From the NCBI GenBank assembly GCA_964463165.1, contig CAYXBK010000021.1, positions 1 to 64,000 on the forward strand: DNA of 64,000 nt, given 5' to 3'. Numbering within the stretch: position 1 is the first letter of the stretch; every line of letters begins with the position of its first letter. This stretch comes from UBA7236 sp964463165. GTDB lineage: Bacteria > Bacteroidota > Bacteroidia > Chitinophagales > BACL12. Below the pieces are notes generated by a model. The model ran no database searches. It was given only the letters and a program-made list of their open reading frames with translations, and had not been told where the DNA came from. Of this stretch, positions 42,407 to 51,907 are shown in pieces. The position numbers and the translations under genes are program-made.

Positions 42407-43816
42407 ATGAGTCACAGTAGTTTCTTTGAAAGTGTTGAAAAGAATTTTGAGAAAGCAGCACAAATAACCGGTCACCCTCGCGGTCTCCTCGACCAGATCA
42501 GAGTATGTAACAGCGTGTATCATATGAAATTTCCCGTAAAAGTGCACGGAGAATTTCGTGTGATCGAAGCATGGCGTGTGCAGCACAGCCATCACCGCAC
42601 ACCAACAAAAGGCGGTATCCGTTACGATTCAATGGTGAATGAAGATGAAGTAATGGCATTGGCAAGTTTAATGACCTATAAATGCGCAATTGTGGATGTG
42701 CCGTTTGGCGGAGCAAAAGGTGGAATCAGGATCAATCCGAAAGAATTTACAACCGAAGAACTCGAAAGAGTTACCCGCCGCTATGCTGCCGAACTTTGCA
42801 AAAAACAAATGCTCGGCCCCGGACTCGATGTTCCCGCTCCTGATTATGGAACCGGCGAACGTGAAATGAGTTGGATCGTGGATACATATATGGCTTTAAA
42901 TCCGGGCAGCGTGGACGGATACGGTTGTGTTACCGGAAAACCCGTTACACAGCATGGCATTAACGGCAGACGTGAAGCAACCGGCCTTGGCGTATTTTAT
43001 GGCGTGCGTGAAGCCTGCAGTTTCGAGGAAGATATGAAACCGCTCGGACTGACAGCAGGACTGGAAGGTAAAAAAGTAGTTGTGCAGGGATTGGGAAATG
43101 TGGGATATTATTCTGCAAAATTCTTCCAGGACGGTGGTGCCATTATCGTTGGTATCGGCGAATATGAAGGTGCGATCTATAATGCAAACGGGCTGGATGT
43201 GGATGCAGTTTTCAACCACAGAAAATCCACAGGAAGTATTTTGAATTTTCCGGGCGCAACAAATCTTGCTGAAACAACAATGATCCTTGAGCAGCCATGT
43301 GATATTTTAATTCCGGCTGCCTTGGAAAATGTAATTCACGATGGAAATGCATCCCGCATTAAAGCAAAAATTATCGGTGAAGCAGCTAACGGACCTGTTA
43401 CTGCAGAAGCGGATGATATATTAACGGAAATGGGTGTGATGATCGTGCCGGATATGTATTTAAATGCAGGCGGCGTAACCGTCAGTTATTTCGAATGGCT
43501 GAAGAATTTATCGCACGTGCGTTTCGGCCGTTTGCAAAAACGATTTGAACAGGGAAGTAATATGCGGATAGTTGATACAATTGAAGAATTAACGGGAAAG
43601 AAATTATCTGATGTTGAAGTGGACAGAATTATCAAAGGGCCGGATGAAATTGATCTTGTGAGAAGTGGTCTTGAAGAAACAATGATCAATTCATATCATT
43701 CCATCCGCAATGAATGGAAAGCAAATACAAAATGCAATAATTTAAGAACAGCAGCTTTTGTTGTTGCCATTAATAAAATTGCAAGCGATTATCTCGCACT
43801 GGGTATTTTCCCTTAA
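42407..43816 (+). CDS. gdhA: Glu/Leu/Phe/Val dehydrogenase family protein (glutamate dehydrogenase)
   Basis: 469 aa, the length of hexameric glutamate dehydrogenases. The substrate-site lysines are at K92 (MTYKCAIVDVPFGG) and K104 (GGAKGGIR). The Rossmann motif GLGNVG starts around residue 229. PFGGAKGGI and DVPAPDYGTGEREM are diagnostic. It interconverts glutamate and 2-oxoglutarate plus ammonia. The cofactor preference is not clear from the sequence. Cytoplasmic. It stands alone after the repeat-rich spacer and ends in a good terminator. Confidence 0.93.
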   Translation: MSHSSFFESVEKNFEKAAQITGHPRGLLDQIRVCNSVYHMKFPVKVHGEFRVIEAWRVQHSHHRTPTKGGIRYDSMVNEDEVMALASLMTYKCAIVDVPFGGAKGGIRINPKEFTTEELERVTRRYAAELCKKQMLGPGLDVPAPDYGTGEREMSWIVDTYMALNPGSVDGYGCVTGKPVTQHGINGRREATGLGVFYGVREACSFEEDMKPLGLTAGLEGKKVVVQGLGNVGYYSAKFFQDGGAIIVGIGEYEGAIYNANGLDVDAVFNHRKSTGSILNFPGATNLAETTMILEQPCDILIPAALENVIHDGNASRIKAKIIGEAANGPVTAEADDILTEMGVMIVPDMYLNAGGVTVSYFEWLKNLSHVRFGRLQKRFEQGSNMRIVDTIEELTGKKLSDVEVDRIIKGPDEIDLVRSGLEETMINSYHSIRNEWKANTKCNNLRTAAFVVAINKIASDYLALGIFP

Positions 43817-43835
43817 TGCGTATTCAAACTAATTG

Positions 43836-43868
43836 AAAATCCCTTCTTTTCCGGAGGGATTTTTTTTT
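43836..43868 (+). terminator. Rho-independent terminator
   Basis: Stem AAAATCCCT / AGGGATTTT with a 10-base loop, followed by TTTTTTTT. It ends the gdh gene. Confidence 0.92.
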
Positions 43869-43935
43869 GCCCTCTGAATGCGCCGGATGAAAAATCAGGC
43901 ATGATATTTCCCGCTGTTTTATGAAATGATTTACA

Positions 43936-44385
43936 ATGAAAAATCAAGATCCGAAAAACAAAGAAAAATTCCCCGCATATCCGCATTATGATGCAAAGGA
44001 GGATATATTCAATAAGGACGCAGAACTTATTGAAGAACCGGATGAGATATTACATTCTGTTCCGGAAAAAAACGAGGCAGTTTTAAATACTTCAGAATTG
44101 ATCATGGAATTGCCTGTACCGGAAAACAGCCTGGATATAGATGATGCAATGGATGATGAGGAAGAAACGGAGCAGAATGAGAACGATATTACCGATGAAG
44201 AATTTGAACTGCTCGATGAATCGGACGAAGAATTTGATCAGGATGAATCATCGGGTGGTAAAAGAATTTATCCGGTGGATTTTTCCGGTGATGATCTTGA
44301 TATTCCGGGTGCAGAAGATGACGATGCGGACGAAGAGATCGGTGAAGGTGATGAAGAAAATAATTTATTCAGCCTCCCCGATTAA
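43936..44385 (+). CDS. Highly acidic protein, unknown function
   Basis: 149 aa with no signal peptide. The middle and C-terminal parts consist largely of D and E (DDAMDDEEETEQNENDITDEE, DDDADEEIGEGDEENN). The stretch SGDDLDIPGAEDD followed by GDEENNLFSL is a recurring pattern in Bacteroidota proteins of this size, but no function is known to me. It is probably intrinsically disordered. Its stop codon overlaps the stop of the convergent dikinase gene (44382-44385). Confidence 0.75.
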   Translation: MKNQDPKNKEKFPAYPHYDAKEDIFNKDAELIEEPDEILHSVPEKNEAVLNTSELIMELPVPENSLDIDDAMDDEEETEQNENDITDEEFELLDESDEEFDQDESSGGKRIYPVDFSGDDLDIPGAEDDDADEEIGEGDEENNLFSLPD

Positions 44386-46364
44386 TAAGGCCTTACTTGT
44401 TTAATATATAATTTTCCATTCGCATCAAATTTAAATTCCACATCCAATGCAAAATCATAATAAGATGCAATGGTAAGATTTGAATAGAAATAATGATTCT
44501 TGATCGCAAGAAGGGCCTGATATAATTTTCCAGTCTGATAATCATTCAAAACAGGTTCGCCATTATTCTGATTCGACATTGTTATATAATCGGTTAAAAT
44601 CGTCGTATCCTCCGATCCATCGATATCACCTTTATAAAATACAACGAACTGATCGCAAACAATTCCCGCTTCAGGGGATACAACACTTATTTCTCCTTTC
44701 TGCACATTTACCGTAAAACCGGGAAAATAAGATCTGTATAAATTTGTTGTAACAGCAACTCCGTTTGCAATTTCATCAGGAAATGAGCGGTGTACTAAAA
44801 TACCCATATATACTGTGCTCTGATTAATTCCAAAAGCCGCTCTTTCTTTATATGCCTGATATGAATAGATGCTGGCCCACACTGCCTTAATTGCTGATTC
44901 AACTGATTTTAAACTATCGCCCGGAATACCGGTTTTTGAATCATATAATCCTGCTCCGTTAAATCCTTTTATGTCTTCCGCATTTGTTGAAGAACGGAAA
45001 CGATACCTGCTGCCTGCATTTCCGCTTTTAATTTTATTTTCCACTTCCTTCAATAAACTCTGATCTATCGGTGCATCTTTTATTGCCTTTCTTATTTTTT
45101 TTAATTGCGCAGAAAGTAATTCATTGTCTGTTTGAAATTGCGGATTCGTTTGCAGAACATGTATCAATGAATCTATTTCCTTTTGATGCACATGTTTGAA
45201 ATAATAATAAAAAGGAATTACGAAACCACCTTCGGGCACGTTGAATTGTTTGCTGCTTGAAGCAAGGCGGTTCAGCTCTCCGAAATTTGCAGCTTTACTT
45301 CCGGCAAAAATTGCCGAATGCTTCGAAATATATTGTATATCGGTAATGCGTTTATACGTAATATCAGATTTCGGTGCGCTTGTCGATTGGTGAAAAGCTT
45401 TTGCTGCATATTTGCGCACTTCTTCATCTGTTGCAGGGGTAATGGAAAAGGAATCAACCGAAACAAATAATTTAACTGGTTGATTTAAATAAGAATCAAT
45501 GAATGCATTCTCCCAACCGTTTACAAGCACCATGCAAGGTGTGCCTCTGTTATGCACCAAAATATTGATATGGCTGAGCGGTGTTTGATTGATCGTTGTA
45601 ATAATTCCCGCACATAATGGCAACTGATCCGGATTTTCATGAATCAAAAGAATATCGGTTTTCTCAACACTGTCCATATTGTGTTGCAGATCGTCAAAGC
45701 GCCGCAAATACCCGTATGCTGTTCCTTCGCTTACACCCTGGTAGGTTTGACCGCCGAATAAAACATCCGGATAAATTAAGGGCAGATCCTGTAATGTGTA
45801 TTTCAGCATCAGGAGATTTGAAGAATTCACCAGCAGCTTCAATTCATTCCCGAAAAATGTATGCTTCTTCACTTCATCAAATAATAATCTGATATCAACC
45901 GAATTACTGATATCCAAACCACTGAATTCAAGCACATATAATCCGGCCTTTGAAAAATAATCAAGCGTGCCGATCAAATACTGACGGCCTGCGCCGGAAG
46001 CATAATTTATCGTATTGAATGTGCCGAGATCGTATCCATAATGCAGCACTTCCGAACAAAATGCATAATGGAACATATATTTTTCAGATTGAATGAAATA
46101 TAGTTTTTTCGCCCTGATATCATAAATAATTTTTATTGCTTCATCGTCGGCATATTTATCATCAAGCGGAGCACCCTTTAAAGCGTCAAATTCTTCTCTT
46201 GTTTTAATTTCTTCCAAATAATTGATATTGGAAGGCAGCTCCGGTTTTTTTACCGGTGGTTTATTTGATGAACATGCGATGAATAATATAAAAACGGTGA
46301 TTAACCACCGAACAGGTGCAGCAGAAAAAGGAAAAGCATTTTTTACACGGGGATGCGTTGCCAT
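44382..46364 (-). CDS. Lipoprotein with dikinase-type phosphohistidine and PEP/pyruvate-binding domains
   Basis: 660 aa from the ATG at 46364, which gives a lipobox LFIAC (C31). In the N-terminal half, H265 in TPLSHINILVHNRGTP is a phosphohistidine-type motif as in PEP-utilising mobile domains. The C-terminal half is an ATP-binding PEP/pyruvate domain: SKAANFGEL (356-364), FRSSTNAED (456-464), VWASIYSYQA and the closing KLYIKQVRPY. The order, His domain before ATP domain, is that of alpha-glucan water dikinases and is the reverse of PEP synthase and PPDK. A lipoprotein signal would place an ATP-grasp dikinase outside the cytoplasm, which is odd. Substrate unknown. It is convergent with the acidic protein gene. 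Confidence 0.75.
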   Translation of the reverse strand: MATHPRVKNAFPFSAAPVRWLITVFILFIACSSNKPPVKKPELPSNINYLEEIKTREEFDALKGAPLDDKYADDEAIKIIYDIRAKKLYFIQSEKYMFHYAFCSEVLHYGYDLGTFNTINYASGAGRQYLIGTLDYFSKAGLYVLEFSGLDISNSVDIRLLFDEVKKHTFFGNELKLLVNSSNLLMLKYTLQDLPLIYPDVLFGGQTYQGVSEGTAYGYLRRFDDLQHNMDSVEKTDILLIHENPDQLPLCAGIITTINQTPLSHINILVHNRGTPCMVLVNGWENAFIDSYLNQPVKLFVSVDSFSITPATDEEVRKYAAKAFHQSTSAPKSDITYKRITDIQYISKHSAIFAGSKAANFGELNRLASSSKQFNVPEGGFVIPFYYYFKHVHQKEIDSLIHVLQTNPQFQTDNELLSAQLKKIRKAIKDAPIDQSLLKEVENKIKSGNAGSRYRFRSSTNAEDIKGFNGAGLYDSKTGIPGDSLKSVESAIKAVWASIYSYQAYKERAAFGINQSTVYMGILVHRSFPDEIANGVAVTTNLYRSYFPGFTVNVQKGEISVVSPEAGIVCDQFVVFYKGDIDGSEDTTILTDYITMSNQNNGEPVLNDYQTGKLYQALLAIKNHYFYSNLTIASYYDFALDVEFKFDANGKLYIKQVRPY

Positions 46365-46494
46365 GTTGTAAAAATAATCAGTGTGTTTGTGGCTTTTTGA
46401 TGAACCGGATAATTTGAAATCCATATGACAAACGATGCAAATTCCGGCTTATTTCACAAATCTGCTGCGGGCATCTGATTTATTTCAAACTGCC

Positions 46495-47439
46495 TTATTC
46501 ATTGGTCCTGCTCCACAACCTGCATTCGCTTTCAATCAGCGATAATTCGATTTTGATGGATTCTTCCTCAAGATGTTCAGGCTTGCAGTAATCAGCCAAG
46601 GCCCTGTTGTAAATATTCGATTCTTTATAGATCCGGCTGCCGAAATAGCGGTAAAAAAATACCTGCTCCGCATTTTGAATAAAAGAAGGCAATGCAGAAT
46701 TTTTTAAAGGTACGGAAGATAATATTTCACGTATTTGAGCATAATTCAACCAGCAAACAGCATCCTCCTTTCCGCCAATTTCTCCGGCGGGTGCTATTGC
46801 AAGAATGCGGTATTCTCCGGTTTTTCGCCGGGCATCAAACAGAAACACTTCTTTTATATGCAAGGCATTTATCGCCGTTACATTCAATGCACCCACCTGA
46901 CTGGCCGACATGGGAACATTTAAATCATCATTTGTATAAGCCGTTATTTGTCCGGCATTCAATGCTTGTATGATCGCTTCGAGGATTGCCTGATCACGGA
47001 ATAAAAGCGTGTTCAAATTTGAATTCTCAATTGTCCGCCAAATCTCTTTCTGAAATAAAATGTCTTTTGGATTTAAATCCGGAATGGGTTGCAACACGGT
47101 GCCGGGTAATAAAAAATTATTCTCTTTGGGTGTTGTATTTTGCAAAGGAAATTCGCCTTCGGTATAGCAAAAATTATTTTTATACGACCTTGCGGCGACG
47201 TGTGCACCGTTTTCATTCCATACATTCCAGTCGCCGGTTTTCTGATTGTTGTTGAAATTCCCTTCAATCATTTTATTACCGTTTTCATAATAGGCAATAA
47301 AATGGCCGGTTAAAATGCCGTTCGCCGAATTAAATTCAAAATGTTTTTGCCCGTTTGTATAATTAATAAATTGTGCTTGCTGAAAGGAAGTGCACATAAT
47401 GATAATTAAAACAAAACCGGAGAATAGTAATTTTCGCAT
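46495..47439 (-). CDS. MORN-repeat/GldN-like secreted protein
   Basis: 314 aa. A signal-like N-terminus (LLFSGFVLIIIMCTSFQQ). Residues 27-90 contain MORN-like units (GHFIAYYENGNKMIEGNF, TGDWNVWNENG). From about 120 to the end it resembles GldN/PorN: KEIWRTIENS, a LLFRDQAILEAIIQALNAGQITAY stretch, FLFDARRKTGEYRILAIAP, then YFGSRIYKESNIYNRALADY. GldN is a periplasmic T9SS component normally found in a gldKLMN operon. None of those genes is beside this one, so it is a paralogue with a new N-terminus. Its role is unknown. Confidence 0.75.
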   Translation of the reverse strand: MRKLLFSGFVLIIIMCTSFQQAQFINYTNGQKHFEFNSANGILTGHFIAYYENGNKMIEGNFNNNQKTGDWNVWNENGAHVAARSYKNNFCYTEGEFPLQNTTPKENNFLLPGTVLQPIPDLNPKDILFQKEIWRTIENSNLNTLLFRDQAILEAIIQALNAGQITAYTNDDLNVPMSASQVGALNVTAINALHIKEVFLFDARRKTGEYRILAIAPAGEIGGKEDAVCWLNYAQIREILSSVPLKNSALPSFIQNAEQVFFYRYFGSRIYKESNIYNRALADYCKPEHLEEESIKIELSLIESECRLWSRTNE

Positions 47440-47584
47440 GATAAAGTTTTCAAATGTAAAATCAGAAATTCAAATTCAGCAGGGCAATTCAAAATTAAAC
47501 CATGGAACCTGAAAATAAAAAAGACATATCGGCTTAAACTTACCACAGGAGATAAAATGCCCCTAAAAAATCAGCTGCATCTGT

Positions 47585-48817
47585 TTAATGCTCAAGTTCT
47601 TTCTCCCATTTGCTCACGGCAACAGTAGCAATTGCATTGCCGATCACATTTGTTGCACTGCGGCCCATATCGAGGAAGGTGTCAATACCAAGCAATAAAA
47701 CCAGTCCCGCCTGCGGAATATCAAATAAGGCAATTGTTCCCGCAATTACCACCAGACTTGCCCGCGGCACCCCTGCGATCCCTTTACTCGTGATCATAAG
47801 TGTAAGCAGCATTGTTACCTGTTCGGCCGTGGAAAGATCGATGCCATAACATTGTGCAATAAATAAACTTGCAAAGGTCATATACATCATACTGCCGTCG
47901 AGATTAAATGAATAACCTAAAGGCAAAACAAAACTTACGATTTTATTATTGCAGCCAAACCGTTCAAGTTCTTCTATCATTTTCGGGAATGCGGCTTCAC
48001 TGCTCGAAGTGGAGAATGCAATTAAAAACGGTTCTTTTATTCTGCGCATTAAAGTAACAACACGCTGCCTGATGAGTAAAAATCCTGCAAGAAATAAAAT
48101 GCCCCACAGCAACAATAATCCGAAATAAAATTCTCCCATAAATAATCCGTATGTGATCAGTACCTCCCAGCCTTTTACCGTAATTACGGAAGCCATTGCA
48201 GCAAAAACCGCAAAGGGTGCAAAATTCATTACATAAGAAGTGATCTTCAGCATAATATGGCCCACTGCATCCAGCGCTTTAATTACAGGTGCACTTTTTT
48301 CTCCGATTGCAGCACATGCAACACCGAAAAAAATACTGAAGACAACAATTTGCAGGATTTCATTGGATGCCATCGCCTGAAAAACACTGGTTGGAAAAAT
48401 ATGTGTGATGAAATTTTCAAGCGTCATCGCATCTTTCGCAACACCACTCTCTGCATTTTCTGCGGGTAAAGGCAAATGCATATGCGCCCCGGGTTGAAAT
48501 AAATTTACCAGCAACATGCCGAGTGTCAGAGAAATTAACGATGCAGAAATAAACCAGATCAGCGATTTACCGCCAATGCGCCCTACTGCTTTCAGGTCGC
48601 CGAGTTTCGCAATACCAACGATGAGGGTTGACAATACGAGCGGTGCAATGATCATTTTAATCAAATTGAGAAAAACCGTCGTGACGATAGAAAAATTTTT
48701 CGCAATTTTTGACAACTCATCCGTATTGCTGACCGAACCGTGGATCAATATACCTGTGAGTATACCAAGCGCCATTGCAATCAGAATAAACATTGTCAAT
48801 TTATTGGATCGGGTCAT
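47585..48817 (-). CDS. Dicarboxylate/amino acid:cation symporter (DAACS family)
   Basis: 410 aa from the ATG at 48817 (MTRSNKLTMFILIAMALG). Eight or so hydrophobic segments with two re-entrant loops: the serine-rich hairpin SSSEAAFPK and the TSKGIAGVPRASLVVIAG segment are the substrate-site signatures of GltP/GltT-type transporters. FDTFLDMGRSATNVIGN-type sequence near the C-terminus coordinates substrate and sodium. It takes up glutamate, aspartate or C4-dicarboxylates with Na+ or H+. It stands alone on the minus strand. Confidence 0.93.
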   Translation of the reverse strand: MTRSNKLTMFILIAMALGILTGILIHGSVSNTDELSKIAKNFSIVTTVFLNLIKMIIAPLVLSTLIVGIAKLGDLKAVGRIGGKSLIWFISASLISLTLGMLLVNLFQPGAHMHLPLPAENAESGVAKDAMTLENFITHIFPTSVFQAMASNEILQIVVFSIFFGVACAAIGEKSAPVIKALDAVGHIMLKITSYVMNFAPFAVFAAMASVITVKGWEVLITYGLFMGEFYFGLLLLWGILFLAGFLLIRQRVVTLMRRIKEPFLIAFSTSSSEAAFPKMIEELERFGCNNKIVSFVLPLGYSFNLDGSMMYMTFASLFIAQCYGIDLSTAEQVTMLLTLMITSKGIAGVPRASLVVIAGTIALFDIPQAGLVLLLGIDTFLDMGRSATNVIGNAIATVAVSKWEKELEH

Positions 48818-48903
48818 GCAGTAAATTTTGTTTGCAATATAACCAGTTTTTTTGAGAGTAGATTTGTAACAAAAAAACAGTTTCAAACGACACAGGAAAA
48901 AGT

Positions 48904-49734
48904 ATGATGCGTTATTGTTTTTTAATCTTATTGATTTTCATTTCCGGACATATCTTTTCCCAAACCTTTTCGGGAATTATTTACGACGCCGCTACGAATC
49001 AACCGCTCCCCTATGTGAGCATCGGCGTACTCAACAGAGGAACAGGAACAGTTGCACAACCCGGCGGTGAATTTATGATTGTATTGCCTGATGTTTTAAA
49101 CAACGATACGGTGAAATTATCCATGATCGGCTACCAGCCGCAATTTTATAAAGTTTCCGATTTTAAAGAATTATGTGCAGCCGGAAAAAATTTCTATCTC
49201 TCTGAAAATATAAATGAATTTGCTGAAGTAATTATCAGGCCCCGCGATACAAAAACAATTCGGATCGGAAATGCATTCAACAGCCCGAATATCAGTGCAG
49301 GATTTACATCAGATGATCTTGGTTCCGAATTGGGAACGGTTATGAAAGTGAAACACGGCAGAACTTATTTTTTAAAAACGGTGGTATTCAATATTGCCAA
49401 ATGTAATTATGATTCAATTTTATTCAGAGTGAATATTTACGATTTTGAAGATGGGAAACCAGGTGCAATTTTGCAATCCATTCCATTGTATGTAAAAGTG
49501 ATACGTGATCAGAAACAGATCATACTTGATCTCAAACCTTATGATATTTCCGTTGATCACGATTTTATTATTTCACTCGAATGGATCCTCGAACTACCGG
49601 AAAAAGAAAAAAACTTTTTGTTTTGTGCCGGATTGATCGGCAACCGCATTTTCTACAGAAAAACAAGTCAGGACAGCTGGAGCACATTACCACTCGGCAT
49701 CGGTAATTATTGTGAAGCTGAATATGAAAAATAA
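48904..49734 (+). CDS. Secreted protein with carboxypeptidase-like regulatory domain
   Basis: 276 aa. The signal peptide ends HIFSQ. Residues ~21-105 are the CarboxypepD_reg-like beta sandwich (SGIIYDAATNQPLPYVSIGV, then VKLSMIGYQP), which in Bacteroidota is often found on TonB-dependent transporters and stand-alone surface proteins. The remaining part is beta-rich with no recognised motif (SILFRVNIYDFEDGKPG, FIISLEWILELPEKE). The protein lacks a TonB-dependent barrel, so it is probably periplasmic or surface-exposed. Function unknown. It diverges from the symporter gene. Confidence 0.72.
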   Translation: MMRYCFLILLIFISGHIFSQTFSGIIYDAATNQPLPYVSIGVLNRGTGTVAQPGGEFMIVLPDVLNNDTVKLSMIGYQPQFYKVSDFKELCAAGKNFYLSENINEFAEVIIRPRDTKTIRIGNAFNSPNISAGFTSDDLGSELGTVMKVKHGRTYFLKTVVFNIAKCNYDSILFRVNIYDFEDGKPGAILQSIPLYVKVIRDQKQIILDLKPYDISVDHDFIISLEWILELPEKEKNFLFCAGLIGNRIFYRKTSQDSWSTLPLGIGNYCEAEYEK

Positions 49735-49891
49735 ATGCATTGTTTATTATTTCAAATTGCACCACTTTTCTTCAATTATTGCATTGCTGCAAACTACTTT
49801 AACATATTGAAGCAATATTTTAACAATAGCCCTTATTAATTTTAGAATGTTTGAACCATCTGCCTCTTTCATTGCTTAATGAAATACCGGG

Positions 49892-51127
49892 ATGAAAAAA
49901 TGGTTGCTGATATGTATTTGCGCATCTTGCGCCTGTTGCCCTGATCATAAAATTTATGCGCAGGCCGAACTTGTTCCGAATAATGGATTTGAAACAATTG
50001 CAGTCTGCCCGGTTGGCTTTTCACAATTTGAAGATTTTGTTTCAACATGGGTTGATCCGAACACGGCATCACCTGATTATATGAATGCTTGTGCAAATCC
50101 TTTTCCTGCAGGAGTACCTAAAAACGGAACCGGTTATCAGTCGCCGCACAGTGGTGATGCATATGCCGGCATTTATACATTTTCAGGAACACTCTATCGT
50201 GAATTTATTCAAGTGCAATTAGTTTCTCCATTGACCGCAGGAACAAATTATGCATTTTCGATGTACGTTGTTTTGCATAATAAATCGAATACTGCCATTG
50301 ATGATCTCGGTGTTTATTTTTCAGCAACTGCTCCAACGGCTGCAGGAACCGGCATGCTTGCAGGTGCACCTTTGCCGCAAATTGCAAATCCCTTTGGATC
50401 GGTAATTTCAGATACACTCAACTGGACTTTCATTTCAGGAACATACACTGCAACAGGTGGTGAACAATATCTCACAATCGGTCATTTAAAACCTGATGCA
50501 GCCACTACATATCAACCGGTTCCATTCGGATCGCAGGGTGCGTATTATTATATCGATGATGTTTCGCTGAAAGAAATGGATTTATTGCCGGTTACACTTT
50601 ACAATTTCAGCGCAGCAATAATACATGAACAAAATACAGTATCAACTCAAATCAAATGGTCGACAGCCACAGAATTTAATAATTGTTGCTTTTATGTAGA
50701 AAGAAGTGAAAATGGATATGCTTTCAGTGATATCGGCATCGTTCAGGGTTCGGGTTACAGTACCATGAATCACGATTATGTATTTTATGATCCCAGACCT
50801 GCTCCCGGAATAAATTATTACCGTTTGCGTCAGCAGGATATCAACGGATACGAAGCTTTATCTGAAATAATTTCCGTACATAATAATGCCGTGGAACCCG
50901 GATTATCTTTTGTGCAATCCGGCCATACACTTCTATTTAATTCAGATTACGAAGAAGCACAGGTTGGAATTTACAATTTAGCTGGGCAGGAAATTTCAGA
51001 ATTTAAAATCCCGGAAGGAAACCTAACGTATTATGTGCCGGCAAATTTACAGGGGATGTTTATTGTGAGAATGTATGATCTTCATTTTCCGGAACTGGCC
51101 CAATCTCAAAAAATAATAGTCAATTAA
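49892..51127 (+). CDS. T9SS-sorted secreted protein
   Basis: 411 aa. The signal peptide ends KIYAQ. An N-terminal beta-sandwich-like domain with several cysteines (VPNNGFETIAVCPVGFSQ) resembles carbohydrate-binding-like domains on secreted Bacteroidota proteins. The region ITTxTEFNNCCFYVERSENG is the fibronectin-like linker seen before sorting domains. The last ~70 residues (VGIYNLAGQEISEF to QKIIVN) are a T9SS type A domain. Exported and surface-attached or released; binding target unknown. Confidence 0.8.
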   Translation: MKKWLLICICASCACCPDHKIYAQAELVPNNGFETIAVCPVGFSQFEDFVSTWVDPNTASPDYMNACANPFPAGVPKNGTGYQSPHSGDAYAGIYTFSGTLYREFIQVQLVSPLTAGTNYAFSMYVVLHNKSNTAIDDLGVYFSATAPTAAGTGMLAGAPLPQIANPFGSVISDTLNWTFISGTYTATGGEQYLTIGHLKPDAATTYQPVPFGSQGAYYYIDDVSLKEMDLLPVTLYNFSAAIIHEQNTVSTQIKWSTATEFNNCCFYVERSENGYAFSDIGIVQGSGYSTMNHDYVFYDPRPAPGINYYRLRQQDINGYEALSEIISVHNNAVEPGLSFVQSGHTLLFNSDYEEAQVGIYNLAGQEISEFKIPEGNLTYYVPANLQGMFIVRMYDLHFPELAQSQKIIVN

Positions 51128-51220
51128 TTATTTTAAGTGCGCTTAAGGCGGAGCTGAATTTGGAAGGAGTAAGGACTCACTCAGCAGGTTTTTATTTTCA
51201 TTTACAAATCGCAGTATTTT

Positions 51221-51709
51221 TTATCTCGCTATGGCAATATAATTTACGGTTGAGCGAATTGCTTCATTCAACGAATTCTGGAGTGCTTCAATGGCGGTTG
51301 CTTCATTAAATGTATTCACCATATTCACTGTTTTATTAATCGGAACCGAGCGGGCTTCATTATTCTGATAACATGTAATGGTAATTTTTGTCCGGGCATT
51401 ACAATAATCATTTTCACACCAGGCCTCGTATTCTTCAATATCCAATGTATAGTAAGTCTGCAATACGTCGGTTAGCCCTTCTTTTAATAAGATTACATTA
51501 TAATTTGTATTCAGGCAACTCACCAATGCATCTTTTAATTCATCCGAATATTCCTTATTCTCACGTTTGTCGTAAATGATCAGATAAATATCATCTGCAA
51601 CCGGCGATGCAAGTGTGTAGCAATCCATCACGACCGGTTTGAAAACCATCGTTGAACTGCAGGAAGTAAATATGAATCCGGGAATAAGTGCAAGTAAAAA
51701 TATTTTCAT
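51221..51709 (-). CDS. Lipoprotein of unknown function
   Basis: 162 aa from the ATG at 51709, which gives MKIFLLALIPGFIFTSC, a clean lipoprotein signal. The mature part has two extra cysteines near each other (AWCENDYCNARTKITITCYQ) and is otherwise mixed alpha/beta. No known family. It is convergent with the T9SS protein gene upstream and divergent from the 51908 lipoprotein. Confidence 0.62.
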   Translation of the reverse strand: MKIFLLALIPGFIFTSCSSTMVFKPVVMDCYTLASPVADDIYLIIYDKRENKEYSDELKDALVSCLNTNYNVILLKEGLTDVLQTYYTLDIEEYEAWCENDYCNARTKITITCYQNNEARSVPINKTVNMVNTFNEATAIEALQNSLNEAIRSTVNYIAIAR

Positions 51710-51907
51710 CCGTGGCTTTTGTATGCTGAGCCGCAAGAAATATGCGCTAAAAGCGGGATGGCTTAATCCATCTCTATTCAGTTCGGTTTCAGGCGTTTAT
51801 TCCCATGCACCTGTTTCGCTTACAATGAAAATTGAGTAAAGATTTACACGGATAGTACAGACTGTGGATTATTATACGAATGCTTAATTTTGAAACAAAG
51901 TGATAAA

